Below the pieces are notes generated by a model. That model was not told where the DNA came from. It made no database searches and was given only the letters and a program-made list of their open reading frames with translations. Below, in pieces: positions 53,973 to 63,942 of a stretch of 64,000 bases of DNA (positions are counted from its first letter, which is position 1; every line of letters begins with the position of its first letter). Where the stretch lies: positions 62,001-126,000 of the forward strand of contig NZ_CP140151.1 of the NCBI RefSeq assembly GCF_034479555.1, read 5' to 3'. The position numbers and the translations under genes are program-made. This DNA comes from Chromohalobacter canadensis (GTDB lineage: Bacteria; Pseudomonadota; Gammaproteobacteria; Pseudomonadales; Halomonadaceae).

Positions 53973-54296
53973 ATGCGCCCGCTCCAGCCTGCCTCCGCCC
54001 TGATCGACGCCGGTTACGGCGCCATCGACAAAGGCACGACGCTACTCAAGGCCATGGCCAACGAAAACCGCCTGCGCATCCTGTGCCTGCTCGACGACGC
54101 AGAGCTTTCGGTCACCGAACTGAATCGCAAGCTCAACCTCAGTCAGTCGGCACTCTCGCAGCACCTCGCCATCCTGCGCCGTGAGAACCTGGTAATCACA
54201 CGCCGTGCTTCGCAGACCATCTACTATTCACTGGCGGGCGATGAGGCCCGCACCGTGATCGATTCGCTGGTCGCGCTCTACGGTAAATCCCGCTAA
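53973..54296 (+). CDS. ArsR-family winged-helix transcriptional regulator
   Basis: A 107-residue ArsR/SmtB-type repressor. The helix-turn-helix reads LSVTELNRKLNLSQSALSQHLAILRRENLV, followed by the beta wing ITRRASQTIYYSLAG. A single Cys (in LRILCLLDDAE) lies before the recognition helices, so a metal site is not obvious; a redox or other signal is equally possible. AGGAGAG precedes the ATG. No target gene follows in the same direction. Confidence 0.87.
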   Translation: MRPLQPASALIDAGYGAIDKGTTLLKAMANENRLRILCLLDDAELSVTELNRKLNLSQSALSQHLAILRRENLVITRRASQTIYYSLAGDEARTVIDSLVALYGKSR

Positions 54297-54313
54297 TCTG
54301 CCCTGGCAGCGGC

Positions 54314-55369
54314 TCAGCGCCGCTGCCAGCTGCTGGCTTCCAAACGCTCCATGACACGATCCCCGAGACGCTCGATCCCCATCGACGCCCCGACTCCGAC
54401 CCGCTGCAACAGCGAATGGCGAGGTTCCAGCGTCACATGCAGGACCCGCGCTTCTTCCTTCATGCGCGCCGCGAGATAGCCGTCGCTGGTGGCAATCTCA
54501 TCGATCAAGCCATCCTCGAGGGCCTGGCGGCCATACCAGATTTCGCCGGTCGCCACCTTGTCGACTTCCAGCGCCGGACGCCGCTCACCGACGTAGCGCT
54601 TGAAGAGATCATGCGTTTCCTGCAAATCGTCGAGAAACTTGGCGCGCCCCTCTTCGGTATTTTCCCCCAGCACGGTCAAGGTCCTCTTGTAACGCCCCGC
54701 CGTGAGAAGCTCGACATCGATATCGTGCTTCTTGAGCAAGCGATGCACATTGGGCACCTGCGCCACCACACCGATCGACCCGATGACGGCGAACGGCGCC
54801 GCGATCAAACGATGCGCGCAGCAAGCCATCATGTAACCCCCACTGGCGGCGACCTTATCGACACACACGGTAAGATGCGCCCCAGCATCGCGCAGCCGGT
54901 CGAGTTGCGCAGCGGCAAGCCCATAGGCATGCACCAAGCCACCCCCCGAGGTAAGACGCACGACCACTTCATCCTCGGCCTGCAATTCACCCAACAACAG
55001 TGAAACCTGCTCCGCCAGCTGCGGGGTGCGCGATGCCTTGAGATCACCATCGAAGTCGAGCACCCACACTCGCGATGGCACCTCGTCAGGTGCATCATCC
55101 TTTCCTTTGCGGCGTGCCTTTTCCTGCTTGCGCAACGCCTTTTGTGCACGGCGCCGCCGAGCGGGCGTCATCCCCGCCAGGCGCAGCGATTCACGCCGCT
55201 GCCGTTGGCGCTCATTCAATGCCACCACGCGCAAACGGTTATCATCGCCTTGCTGCCCACTGGCACGCTGCTTAATAGACACCACCAACACGATCAGCAC
55301 ACCCAGAGCGATCACCAGTGTCGCCAGCTTGGCGGCAAACAAGGCGTATTCCGCTATCCATTCAATCAC
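54314..55369 (-). CDS. sohB: SohB inner membrane peptidase (SppA family)
   Basis: A 351-residue protein of the S49 family. One N-terminal membrane anchor (about 8-32) is followed by a basic linker, then the peptidase domain with nucleophile S176 in AASGGYM and general base K228 in LLTAGRYKRTL. It faces the periplasm in SohB. The frame starts at a GTG. Convergent with the ArsR-type gene. Confidence 0.9.
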   Translation of the reverse strand: MIEWIAEYALFAAKLATLVIALGVLIVLVVSIKQRASGQQGDDNRLRVVALNERQRQRRESLRLAGMTPARRRRAQKALRKQEKARRKGKDDAPDEVPSRVWVLDFDGDLKASRTPQLAEQVSLLLGELQAEDEVVVRLTSGGGLVHAYGLAAAQLDRLRDAGAHLTVCVDKVAASGGYMMACCAHRLIAAPFAVIGSIGVVAQVPNVHRLLKKHDIDVELLTAGRYKRTLTVLGENTEEGRAKFLDDLQETHDLFKRYVGERRPALEVDKVATGEIWYGRQALEDGLIDEIATSDGYLAARMKEEARVLHVTLEPRHSLLQRVGVGASMGIERLGDRVMERLEASSWQRR

Positions 55370-55469
55370 GTCGCTACCTCATGCTTGGATGACAATCAAT
55401 CCAGCTCTTGTATGAAACATTTGTTTGAAATAGGCTGGAGCTTCCATTAACACCATAGAGTGACCGATC

Positions 55470-55787
55470 ATGGCCGACGCCAGTACCGTCATCGAAAAAC
55501 TTCAGTCGCGCTTCGATCCTGCCGCCGCCCGGGGCATGAATGACATTTTCCAGTTTCATATCAGCGATGCCGATGACTATTACCTGCATATTCAGGACGG
55601 TAGCCTGGACGTTCAGCAAGGCGAACACGACGACCCTTCCGTCAGCCTGACCACCGACACCGAGACGCTGAAAGGCGTAATGAGCGGCGAGATCAACGGC
55701 ATGCAGGCCTTCATGAGCGGCAAGCTGAAGGCCACCGGCAATGTCATGCTGGCCAGCAAACTCACCAGCCTTTTTCCCAGCGGCTAG
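55470..55787 (+). CDS. SCP2 sterol-binding-domain protein
   Basis: A 105-residue stand-alone SCP2 domain: an N-terminal helix, then beta strands around QFHISDADDYYLHIQDG, and the helix SGEINGMQAFMSGKLKATGN, which is the most conserved part. Such proteins bind lipids or acyl-CoA in a hydrophobic tunnel; the ligand here is unknown. It is divergent from sohB. Confidence 0.9.
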   Translation: MADASTVIEKLQSRFDPAAARGMNDIFQFHISDADDYYLHIQDGSLDVQQGEHDDPSVSLTTDTETLKGVMSGEINGMQAFMSGKLKATGNVMLASKLTSLFPSG

Positions 55788-55823
55788 CCTCTCCCACCCC
55801 ATGTTGTCAGGCCACGACGTCTC

Positions 55824-56618
55824 TCAGCGCATCGCCACGGCGCTGAGATGCGTCTCGATCAACTGACGCGAGATCGAGTGGCTGGGGGGCAATTCCGGCA
55901 AACGACGTGGCGTGAACCAAGCGGCATCGGCGATCTCCACGCCATCGATGCGAATGCGCCGACTGGCTGCCTCGGCGAAGAATCCCAGCATCAGCGAATG
56001 CGGAAACGGCCATGACTGGCTGCGAAAGAAACGAACCCTTCCGATGTCGACCCCGACTTCCTCGTGGACTTCACGACGCACGGCATTCTCGGCAGTTTCC
56101 CCAGGCTCGATGAACCCCGCCAAGGTGGAATAACGCCGCGCGGGAAAACGCGCATTGCGCGCCAGCAACAGATCCCGCCCATGGGTCACCAACGTAATGA
56201 TACACGGCGAGATGCGCGGATAGCTGCGGTGACCACACGCCTGGCACTGCATGGCGAATTCATGGGTAAGCCGCGACATCGGGGAGCCACAGCGGCCGCA
56301 GAAGCGATGATCGCGCGACCAGGCGTTGACTTGTAGCGCCGTGGCCAGCAGGTCGGCTTGCGCGCCGGGGAGTCTCGCCAACCAATCGCGCGCCGGGGGC
56401 CAGTTGACATCCCCCTGTTCATGCACCATGGCCACCGGCAAATCTCGCCACATCCCCAGCGCCATGGCCTGTTCCGGCCATTCGCCGGGCAACTGAAGAA
56501 TGCCGTCCTCATCCCCCGGGGCGATGCCGGACTCACCGAAGCGAATCCAATAGCCCCAGCGCGGCGTCTGCGCGCCGGGCAACTCGCGCACGAATGCCGG
56601 TTCCGAAGTGGCCGTCAT
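55824..56618 (-). CDS. nudC: NADH pyrophosphatase NudC
   Basis: A 264-residue Nudix hydrolase that cleaves NADH/NAD+ and removes NAD caps from RNA. The zinc ribbon has C107/C110 (CGRC) and C125/C128 (CQAC). The Nudix box runs from about 168 (GFIEPGETAENAV, then RREVHEEVG), and the NudC signature SQSWPFPHSLM follows. The ATG at 56618 overlaps the dnaQ stop by four bases. The open frame beyond it is inside dnaQ. Confidence 0.95.
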   Translation of the reverse strand: MTATSEPAFVRELPGAQTPRWGYWIRFGESGIAPGDEDGILQLPGEWPEQAMALGMWRDLPVAMVHEQGDVNWPPARDWLARLPGAQADLLATALQVNAWSRDHRFCGRCGSPMSRLTHEFAMQCQACGHRSYPRISPCIITLVTHGRDLLLARNARFPARRYSTLAGFIEPGETAENAVRREVHEEVGVDIGRVRFFRSQSWPFPHSLMLGFFAEAASRRIRIDGVEIADAAWFTPRRLPELPPSHSISRQLIETHLSAVAMR

Positions 56619-57376
56619 TTGAGCTCCTGCAGCGCCTCGTCCAACGCGTCCCAATGACACTCGCCCGCCGCCTGGCGAATGCTATCGAGCTTGGCCCGAT
56701 GCGCACTCAGTTCCGCCTCGCTGGGGCGCGCCACCACCAGTGTCACTCCTTCCCGTGTCACACGCCGAATGCCACTGACGCTATTCGCTCCCTCCGCGTC
56801 GCCGCCAGTGGTCCCTTCGACGCCGGCTAGCGAAAGCGCCGTCTGCCCCCCGGTCATTGCCAGGTAGACATCGGACAGGATTTCCGCATCCAGCAACGCG
56901 CCGTGGAGAACTCGGCGACCGTTATCGATGGCATAGCGCTTGCACAGCGCGTCCAGGCTATTGCGTTGCCCTGGATGCAACTTACGCGCCATGGCCAGCG
57001 TATCGAGCACACCGCAGTGATCCGCAACCGGGCCCAGGCGCGGCCCACCGCGTTTATTCTGCAGCAGGCCGAATTCGTGATCGATGAAGCCAACGTCAAA
57101 CGCCGCGTTGTGAATCACCAGCTCGCCGCCGCGAATGTATTCCCAGAAGGCATCGGCAACATCCGCGAACACGGGTTCGTCGGCGACGCGTTCATTGGTG
57201 ATGCCGTGTATTTCCACGGCCTCGGGGTCGATATCGCGTTCGGGATTGATGTATTGATGGAAGTTATTGCCGGTCAACCGGCGATTGACTACCTCCACCG
57301 CCCCAATCTCGATCAGGCGATGCCCTTCCTTGGGATCGATGCCGGTCGTTTCGGTGTCCAGTACGATCTGACGCAT
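56615..57376 (-). CDS. dnaQ: DNA polymerase III epsilon subunit (3'-5' proofreading exonuclease)
   Basis: A 253-residue DnaQ. Exonuclease motifs: D7 and E9 in VLDTETTGID, the second motif around IHNAAFDVGFIDHEF, and the third in HGALLDAEILSDVYL. The C-terminal region links to the polymerase. It sits four bases after rnhA and overlaps nudC, giving a leftward rnhA-dnaQ-nudC order. Confidence 0.96.
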   Translation of the reverse strand: MRQIVLDTETTGIDPKEGHRLIEIGAVEVVNRRLTGNNFHQYINPERDIDPEAVEIHGITNERVADEPVFADVADAFWEYIRGGELVIHNAAFDVGFIDHEFGLLQNKRGGPRLGPVADHCGVLDTLAMARKLHPGQRNSLDALCKRYAIDNGRRVLHGALLDAEILSDVYLAMTGGQTALSLAGVEGTTGGDAEGANSVSGIRRVTREGVTLVVARPSEAELSAHRAKLDSIRQAAGECHWDALDEALQELK

Positions 57377-57379
57377 TGC

Positions 57380-57847
57380 TTACTCTTCTCCTGCCATGGC
57401 CCGCCGCTGAGCCGCCTGCACGTCGTCGGTGGCGGCGTTGGCGAGCGTATCGGCCAGTTCGTTACCTTCGTGGCCACTGTGTCCTTTTACCCAGTGCCAT
57501 TCGATGCGATGGCGCTGGGCTTCCTCGAGTAGTTCACGCCACAACTCGGCGTTCTTGACCGGTTTCTTGGCAGCGGTCTTCCAGCCACGCTTGATCCAGC
57601 CATGGACCCACTCGGTAATCCCCTTTCTCAGGTACTCGGAATCGGTCCATAGCGCCACCTCGCAGGAACGCGTCAAGATCCGCAGCGCCTGAATCGCGGC
57701 CGTCAGTTCCATGCGATTGTTGGTGGTCTCGGCCTCGCCGCCATTAAGGGTTTTCTCGTGCTGGCCGTAACGCAGCACCGCACCCCAGCCGCCGGGCCCG
57801 GGGTTACCGCGACAGGCGCCGTCGGTATAAATGGTCACATGGGGCAT
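57380..57847 (-). CDS. rnhA: Ribonuclease HI
   Basis: A 155-residue RNase HI that degrades the RNA of RNA-DNA hybrids. Catalytic acids: D9 in [12 protein letters not shown], the Glu in [12 protein letters not shown], the Asp in [12 protein letters not shown], and the later [14 protein letters not shown]. The start at 57847 is the family start; the open frame upstream is not coding. Just upstream of dnaQ, as is common. Confidence 0.97.
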   Translation of the reverse strand: MPHVTIYTDGACRGNPGPGGWGAVLRYGQHEKTLNGGEAETTNNRMELTAAIQALRILTRSCEVALWTDSEYLRKGITEWVHGWIKRGWKTAAKKPVKNAELWRELLEEAQRHRIEWHWVKGHSGHEGNELADTLANAATDDVQAAQRRAMAGEE

Positions 57848-57866
57848 GTCGCCCACGGTGGGAGTA

Positions 57867-58655
57867 TCAGTCAACCTCGGCCATCCTATCGTCGTGGGCG
57901 TGCGTGGCGCGGCCCGAACGCCTGCCGTGATCGCGATGAAGCGCAGCGGGACCGAGCCACTTGCCCGCCATCGCATCGCGGCGCAGCAAGGTGCGCAACG
58001 GCTGTACAGGGATCTGCTTACGCCGGGCCACGATCAGATAACACCCCCCAAAAGGAAGATTATAACGGCGTCCCAGCGTTTCGAGCCCCAAGTTGTGAAT
58101 ATGCCCGCCAGGCAGGCGAAAGCCGCAGTAGTCTACGCGGTCGATCTCGAAATCGACAAACGCCAACCACTCCCGCAACCGGCCGCTGCGCCGCCAGCGC
58201 CCCTTGCAGGGCCAACGACGCCGACTGGCAGGTAACAAATGCCCCAGGGCATCGGCGCCGAAAGGATTCCAGCCCATCATCACCAGCAAGCCATCATCGC
58301 GCGTGACTCGTGCCGCCTCACGCACCAGATGGTGCGCGTTGGGCATCACCTCCAACAGATGATGCACCAGCACGAGATCGAGGCTTTCATCGGGAAGCGG
58401 CAAGGTGCCGGGGTCGCACACCAAGGTGGCATCATCCTGAGCCAAGGCGCGCGTTGGCGCCCAACTCATCGCATGGTGAATGGGGCACATGTCGGTCAGC
58501 CGTGAAGCCATACCGAGTTGCAAGCTGTGAGATCCGAAGTGCGACTCGCAGAGAGGCCCCAGGCACGCACGCTGCGCCTGCCATAACGCAACGCCATCTT
58601 CGGAGCCCCAGAAGCGGCGCCCCTCGCGGACGGCCTGCGCCAACGTCATTGTCAT
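57867..58655 (-). CDS. Class I SAM-dependent methyltransferase
   Basis: A 262-residue methyltransferase-like protein. Its core follows the pattern [20 protein letters not shown] (motif III/IV region) and [18 protein letters not shown]. The usual glycine-rich SAM loop is poorly preserved here ([15 protein letters not shown]). It matches the conserved gene that lies between rnhA and gloB in gammaproteobacteria. The ATG at 58655 is chosen; the frame is open to 59558, but that part is antisense to gloB. Substrate unknown. Confidence 0.82.
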   Translation of the reverse strand: MTMTLAQAVREGRRFWGSEDGVALWQAQRACLGPLCESHFGSHSLQLGMASRLTDMCPIHHAMSWAPTRALAQDDATLVCDPGTLPLPDESLDLVLVHHLLEVMPNAHHLVREAARVTRDDGLLVMMGWNPFGADALGHLLPASRRRWPCKGRWRRSGRLREWLAFVDFEIDRVDYCGFRLPGGHIHNLGLETLGRRYNLPFGGCYLIVARRKQIPVQPLRTLLRRDAMAGKWLGPAALHRDHGRRSGRATHAHDDRMAEVD

Positions 58656-58775
58656 ATGCGAATTTGACACTACGGCCCATTCCCCCCAAGGTTGTCGCAT
58701 TTTACGCTGCTGTCCGCCGTCGTGCATGGCGTGATGACAGGCGTGTTTCCGACGTTTGCCGAGGTCTAGCGTACT

Positions 58776-59543
58776 ATGTTGACCGTGATTCCAATTCCCG
58801 CGTTCCAGGACAACTATATCTGGCTGCTCCGTCAGGATGCCAGCGATAAGGTAGCGATCGTCGATCCCGGCGACGCGCAACCCGTCATCGAATACCTGGA
58901 GCGTGAAAATCTGAACCTGGTGGCGATTTTGGTCACCCACCACCACCACGATCACACGGGCGGCATCGAAACATTGGTCAAACGCTACGGGCCGCGCGTG
59001 ATCGGCCCCGACAACACGGCCATCCCCTCCGTTGACGAAGTCGTGGGCGACGACGATGAGTGCCGCGTTCAGGGACGGCGCTTCGAAGTCTTCGCTGTCC
59101 CCGGCCACACGCTCGACCATATCGCCTTTTACGCCCCCGGAACGCCGGGGCTGCTGTTTTGTGGCGACGTGATGTTCTCGGCCGGTTGCGGACGCTTGTT
59201 CGAAGGCGAACCCGCACAGATGCAGCGCTCGCTCGAACGCCTCGCTGCATTGCCCGACGACACCATGGTGTTCGCGGGCCACGAATATACGCTTGCCAAC
59301 CTGCGCTTCTCTCAGGCTGCCGAGCCCGACAATCCCACGCGTGACGCCTATCTCGAAGAGTGCGAAAAAGCACGTCGGCTGGAGCGCCCCACGCTGCCCA
59401 CCAACATCGGTTCCGAGCGCCAGATCAACCCTTTCTTGCGCCTCGACCAACCCGGCCTGCTCAGTGCAGTGGCCGAACAGGGTAATGCCGACGACGCCAG
59501 TAGCGCCTTCGCCACACTGCGCGAATGGAAAGACCGTTTCTAG
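58776..59543 (+). CDS. gloB: Hydroxyacylglutathione hydrolase (glyoxalase II)
   Basis: A 255-residue metallo-beta-lactamase-fold enzyme that hydrolyses S-lactoylglutathione to lactate in methylglyoxal detoxification. The dinuclear metal motif is VTHHHHDHTGG (about residues 52-62), with later ligands in VPGHTLDHI and CGDVMFSAGCGR and the C-terminal FAGHEYTLANL. Divergent from the methyltransferase gene. Confidence 0.96.
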   Translation: MLTVIPIPAFQDNYIWLLRQDASDKVAIVDPGDAQPVIEYLERENLNLVAILVTHHHHDHTGGIETLVKRYGPRVIGPDNTAIPSVDEVVGDDDECRVQGRRFEVFAVPGHTLDHIAFYAPGTPGLLFCGDVMFSAGCGRLFEGEPAQMQRSLERLAALPDDTMVFAGHEYTLANLRFSQAAEPDNPTRDAYLEECEKARRLERPTLPTNIGSERQINPFLRLDQPGLLSAVAEQGNADDASSAFATLREWKDRF

Positions 59544-59590
59544 CAACACCATGCCCAACTGACGTCATGCCCTCGAGAGGTTCGCTTCCC

Positions 59591-60922
59591 ATGCACGTTC
59601 GATCGATCCGCCGCCAAGCGCTGAGCTTGGCGGGAGGTCTTTTTCTGATCCCTTTGTCGCTGCCCGCGCTAGCGACCAGCGGCTCACCGACCGGCGACGA
59701 CACGGTTGCATCAGCGCACCACGGGACCTTCTGGCAAGCGCTGGAGCTTCAAAGCGCCGCGCAAGCCGATGCCTGGACACGCCTTAAAAGCGGTTTCGGA
59801 TTGCCCCACGACATCGAGAATCCGCGCGTCAAAGAGTGGCTCGACTACTTTTCCGCGCATCCCGAATATGTCTCGGCCATGGCCCAAAATGCGCGTCCTT
59901 GGCTGCGTTGGGTCACCCGTCAGATCGAAGCGCGCGACATGCCCACCGAGCTGGCGCTGCTGCCCTTCATCGAAAGCGCATACGACCCCACCGCCGCCCA
60001 TCCCGGCGGCGCCTCAGGGCTATGGCAGTTCATGCCGGGCACTGGCGAAGCCATGGGCCTGAACGACACATGGTGGTATGACGGCCGTCGCGATGTCGTC
60101 GCCTCGACAGCCGCCGCTCTCGACTACCTGCAGACACTCGCCGACCAGTGGTATGAAGGTAATCTCGAGCTTGCACTGGCGGCTTACAATGCTGGCGCGG
60201 GCACGGTCAACCACGCGCGTGAGAGGGCCGCCGCCCAAGGCAAGCCCATCGATTACTGGCACCTCTCGCTGCCCAATCAAACCATGGACTATGTTCCCAA
60301 GCTGCTGGCATTGGCCGCAGTGGTATCCGATCCGCAGCGCTACGCGGTCACTCTGCCTGACATTCCCGATCGTCCCGCCATTGCCCAAGTAAAAGCCAAG
60401 GGCCAACTGGCGCTGACCGATGCCGCGCAGCTCGCCGGGGTTAGCGAGGCGCGACTGCGCGACCTCAACCCGGCCTTTCGACGCGAAGCGACACGCCCCG
60501 ATCAAAACGCCAAACTGGTGATCCCCGCCGACAGCCGCAAGCGCTTTCTTGCCAAGCTCGATACGCTGCCCGCCGAGAAACGTCAGGCCAAGGCGCATTA
60601 TGTGGTCAAACGCGGCGACACCCTCTCCGGCATCGCCGCGCGTCATGACATTCCCATCAGCGTATTACGTCAGCAGAATTCGCTCAGCGGCGACTCATTG
60701 CGCATCGGGCAGTCGCTGGTGGTCCCTTCCACCGGCCAATCTCCCAGCCTGGCCAGTGGCGACGCCACGCGCGAAGTCAGGGTCAAGCCGGGCGACAGCC
60801 TGTCGCGTATCGCAGCGCGCCATGACGTCAGCGTCGGCGACCTGGCACGCTGGAACCAGCTCGATCAAAGCGATTATCTGCAACCCGGGCAACGTTTGAC
60901 CTTGCGCCAGGCCTCTCGCTGA
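59591..60922 (+). CDS. mltD: Membrane-bound lytic murein transglycosylase D
   Basis: A 443-residue envelope enzyme. The N-terminal signal (MHVRSIRRQALSLAGGLFLI) is followed by a lytic transglycosylase domain with catalytic E128 in PFIESAYDP and the family GASGLWQFMPGT and LALAAYNAGAG motifs. Two LysM peptidoglycan-binding repeats follow: HYVVKRGDTLSGIA at about 336 and VRVKPGDSLSRIA at about 396. It cleaves glycan strands to anhydromuropeptides. The ATG at 59591 is preferred over 59525, which overlaps gloB. No lipobox Cys is evident, unlike E. coli MltD. Confidence 0.92.
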   Translation: MHVRSIRRQALSLAGGLFLIPLSLPALATSGSPTGDDTVASAHHGTFWQALELQSAAQADAWTRLKSGFGLPHDIENPRVKEWLDYFSAHPEYVSAMAQNARPWLRWVTRQIEARDMPTELALLPFIESAYDPTAAHPGGASGLWQFMPGTGEAMGLNDTWWYDGRRDVVASTAAALDYLQTLADQWYEGNLELALAAYNAGAGTVNHARERAAAQGKPIDYWHLSLPNQTMDYVPKLLALAAVVSDPQRYAVTLPDIPDRPAIAQVKAKGQLALTDAAQLAGVSEARLRDLNPAFRREATRPDQNAKLVIPADSRKRFLAKLDTLPAEKRQAKAHYVVKRGDTLSGIAARHDIPISVLRQQNSLSGDSLRIGQSLVVPSTGQSPSLASGDATREVRVKPGDSLSRIAARHDVSVGDLARWNQLDQSDYLQPGQRLTLRQASR

Positions 60923-61027
60923 GCGCATTGAGCGATACCTCTACTCAGCGCGACACTGCTGGGGTAGGCTAGCGAGCGGGCCGGTGCTTCACCGGCCTCT
61001 GCGCATCTTGCTTCAAGGAATCGATTG

Positions 61028-62863
61028 ATGCCATCGTTCGTTCGCACCTGGCTGCTGGGGTCTTGTCTGTGGGCGGTTAGCCTCACGGCGCTGGCATTGC
61101 CTGCCGCCGACGTGCCAACCGTCGCGGGGATCTCGCTCTACGACGCGCCTGCACTGCGCGATGGCTTCTCGCACCTGCCCTATACCAATCCGGATGCCCC
61201 CAAGGGCGGTGAATTGCGACAAGCCGCACAGGGTAGCTTCGATTCGACCAATCCCTTCATCATTCAGGGCAATCCTGCCGATGGCCTGAATCATGTCTAC
61301 GACACCTTGATGGAAGCCAGCGCCGATGAGCCCTTCACCATGTATGGGCTTCTGGCGGGCGGCATCCGCCTCGACCCTGACCGCCACTGGATGGAAGTCG
61401 ATTTGCGCCCGGAAGCACGCTTTCACGATGGCCACCCCGTGACGGCAGAAGACGTCGTATTCAGCTTTCGCCTGCTACGCGACGAGGGACAGCCGTTCTA
61501 TCGCGCCTACTACGCCGATGTCGATAAGATCGAAGCGCTGGATGACGACACCGTGCGCTTCGAATTCAGCGACAACAATTCGCGCGAGTTGCCATTGATC
61601 CTCGGCCAGCTTCCGGTGCTGCCCAAACACTACTGGAGCTCGCGCGACTTCGCCTCACCGACGCTGGACAAACCGCTGGGGTCCGGCCCCTATGCGGTCG
61701 AGAGCCTCTCGCCGGGGCGCCGCATCGTCTATCATCGTGTCGAGGATTACTGGGGACGCGACCTGCCCATCAACCGCGGGCGGCACAATATCGACCGTCT
61801 GGTCTATGACTACTACCGGGATCAGACCGTGGCGCTGGAGGCCTTCAAGGCCGGCAATCTCGATCTACGCCGCGAAAGTAGCGCGAAGAACTGGGCCACC
61901 GCTTACGACACCCCCGCTCGAGAGGAAGGCTTCATCAAGCGCATGGTCGTCCCCGACGCGCAACCCGCCGGGATGCAAGCCTTCGTCATGAACCTGCGAC
62001 GCGAGAAGTTTCAGGACCGCCGCGTTCGCGAAGCGCTGACCCTGGCCACCGACTTCGATTGGCTCAACACGCATCTCTTCTACGGCGCCTATGAAGAAAC
62101 CGATAGCTACTTCGAGAGCTCCGAGATGGAAGCCAACGGCCTGCCCAGCGACGCCGAACGTGAGCTACTCGCGCCCTATCGCGATCACCTGCCGCAAGAT
62201 GTCTTTGAAGCCCCTCTGCCCGCATCACGCCCCGAGGGTTTGCGGGCACGCCTGAAGAAGGCACTGGGACTGCTGCGCGACGCCGGGTATGAGGTTCGCG
62301 ATGGAACGCTGGTCAACCGCGAGACACAACGGCCGCTGCGCCTCGAATTTCTGCTCTACGACACTCAGTTCGAGCGCGTGACCCTACCACTGATTCAAAA
62401 CCTCGAGCGTCTCGGCATCGAGGCCAACCTGCGCGTGGTCGACGTCAATCAGTTCCTGACGCGCCAGCGCAACTTCGATTTCGACCTGATCCTCGGCAGC
62501 TTCGCGCAGTCCGCCAATCCAGGTAACGAACAGCGCGAATTCTGGACCAGCGACTACGCCGACGCGCCGCGCAGCCGCAACTTGATCGGCTTGCAGAGCC
62601 CCGCCATCGACGGCCTGGTCGACAGCCTGATCCGCGCCGACAGCCGGCAGGCATTGGACACCGCCGCGCGTGCCCTCGACCGGGTACTGCGCTGGGGCTT
62701 CTACGTCATTCCCCAATGGCACCTCGACGGCACTCGCGTGGCGCTATGGGACAAGTTCGGCTACCCCCAGCCATTCCCCGAATACACCTTCGATCTATCG
62801 AGCTGGTGGGTCGATCCACAGCGCGCGTCCCGGATAGAGCAACGCCAACGCGGCGAACGCTAA
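61028..62863 (+). CDS. yejA: Oligopeptide/microcin C-type ABC transporter substrate-binding protein (YejA)
   Basis: A 611-residue family 5 extracellular solute-binding protein. A Sec signal (ending ALALPAAD) is followed by the YejA-type opening [19 protein letters not shown] and [19 protein letters not shown]. YejABEF imports peptides, including microcin C-like compounds, in enterobacteria. The ATG at 61028 is chosen over the TTG at 61025. It is followed by yejB and yejE with tight spacing. Confidence 0.93.
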   Translation: MPSFVRTWLLGSCLWAVSLTALALPAADVPTVAGISLYDAPALRDGFSHLPYTNPDAPKGGELRQAAQGSFDSTNPFIIQGNPADGLNHVYDTLMEASADEPFTMYGLLAGGIRLDPDRHWMEVDLRPEARFHDGHPVTAEDVVFSFRLLRDEGQPFYRAYYADVDKIEALDDDTVRFEFSDNNSRELPLILGQLPVLPKHYWSSRDFASPTLDKPLGSGPYAVESLSPGRRIVYHRVEDYWGRDLPINRGRHNIDRLVYDYYRDQTVALEAFKAGNLDLRRESSAKNWATAYDTPAREEGFIKRMVVPDAQPAGMQAFVMNLRREKFQDRRVREALTLATDFDWLNTHLFYGAYEETDSYFESSEMEANGLPSDAERELLAPYRDHLPQDVFEAPLPASRPEGLRARLKKALGLLRDAGYEVRDGTLVNRETQRPLRLEFLLYDTQFERVTLPLIQNLERLGIEANLRVVDVNQFLTRQRNFDFDLILGSFAQSANPGNEQREFWTSDYADAPRSRNLIGLQSPAIDGLVDSLIRADSRQALDTAARALDRVLRWGFYVIPQWHLDGTRVALWDKFGYPQPFPEYTFDLSSWWVDPQRASRIEQRQRGER

Positions 62864-62874
62864 GGATAAACATC

Positions 62875-63942
62875 GTGGCTAATTACATCCTACGCCGCCT
62901 ACTGCTGATGATCCCCACCCTGCTGGGCATCTTGCTGCTCAATTTCATTATCGTGCAGGTGGCACCGGGCGGCCCCATCGACCAGATGCTGGCCCGCTTC
63001 GAGGGCATGGACAGCAATGCCAGCACGCGCCTGGAAGGCGGCGGCGAGACATCCAGCGGCGATACCCGCAACGCACGCGGCATCGACCCACGCCTCGAAG
63101 AAGCATTGGAAAAGCAGTTCGGCTTCGACAAGCCGCCCGTGGAGCGGTTCTTCGGCATGCTGGCCGATTACGCCACCTTCGATCTCGGCGATAGCTTCTT
63201 TCGCGGGCGGCCGGTAACCGACCTCATCGTCGAACGTCTGCCCGTGTCGATCTCGCTGGGACTCTGGACAACGCTGCTGGTATATTCGATCTCGATACCA
63301 CTAGGCATACGCAAGGCCTTGCGCCATGGCTCGCGCTTCGATGTCTGGACCTCGGGACTGATCATCGTGGGATACGCAGTCCCAGGGTTCTTGTTCGCCA
63401 TTTTCCTGATCGTGGTATTCGCCGGCGGCAGCTATCTGGACTGGTTTCCACTGCGCGGACTGACCTCGCCCGACTTCGCCGACCTCTCCTGGTGGGGCAA
63501 GATCCAGGATTATTTCTGGCACATCGCGCTGCCCGTGCTGGCCTCGGCCATCGGCAGTTTCGCAACGCTCACCATGCTGACCAAGAACAGCTTCCTCGAC
63601 GAAATCCATAAACAATACGTGCTCACCGCACGCGCCAAGGGCGCCAGTGAGCACCGTGTGCTCTACGGGCACGTGTTCCGCAACGCCATGCTGATCATCA
63701 TCGCGGGGCTCCCCTCGGCGCTGGTCGGCATTTTCTTCACCGGGTCGCTGTTGATCGAGGTGATCTTCTCGCTCGATGGTCTTGGCCTACTCGGCTTCGA
63801 GGCGGTCATGCAGCGCGACTATCCGGTCATCTTCGGCACGCTGTATCTCTATACCTTGATCGGATTGGTGCTCAAGCTGATCTCGGATCTCACCTATGTG
63901 TGGGTCGACCCTCGCATCGACTTCGCGACGCGGGAGGCATGA
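62875..63942 (+). CDS. yejB: Peptide ABC transporter permease YejB
   Basis: A 355-residue DppB-type permease with about six membrane segments. The N-terminus [19 protein letters not shown] is canonical. A YejB-specific periplasmic insert (about 40-80, with [12 protein letters not shown]) is present. The EAA-like docking loop is at [23 protein letters not shown]. Start is a GTG with AAGGA nearby; the frame further upstream belongs to yejA. The stop overlaps yejE. Confidence 0.93.
   Translation: MANYILRRLLLMIPTLLGILLLNFIIVQVAPGGPIDQMLARFEGMDSNASTRLEGGGETSSGDTRNARGIDPRLEEALEKQFGFDKPPVERFFGMLADYATFDLGDSFFRGRPVTDLIVERLPVSISLGLWTTLLVYSISIPLGIRKALRHGSRFDVWTSGLIIVGYAVPGFLFAIFLIVVFAGGSYLDWFPLRGLTSPDFADLSWWGKIQDYFWHIALPVLASAIGSFATLTMLTKNSFLDEIHKQYVLTARAKGASEHRVLYGHVFRNAMLIIIAGLPSALVGIFFTGSLLIEVIFSLDGLGLLGFEAVMQRDYPVIFGTLYLYTLIGLVLKLISDLTYVWVDPRIDFATREA

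Noticed and set aside
58656..59558. N-terminal extension of the methyltransferase frame to 563 codons
   Set aside because: The extra part is antisense to gloB, whose motifs are intact. The ATG at 58655 gives a normal protein.
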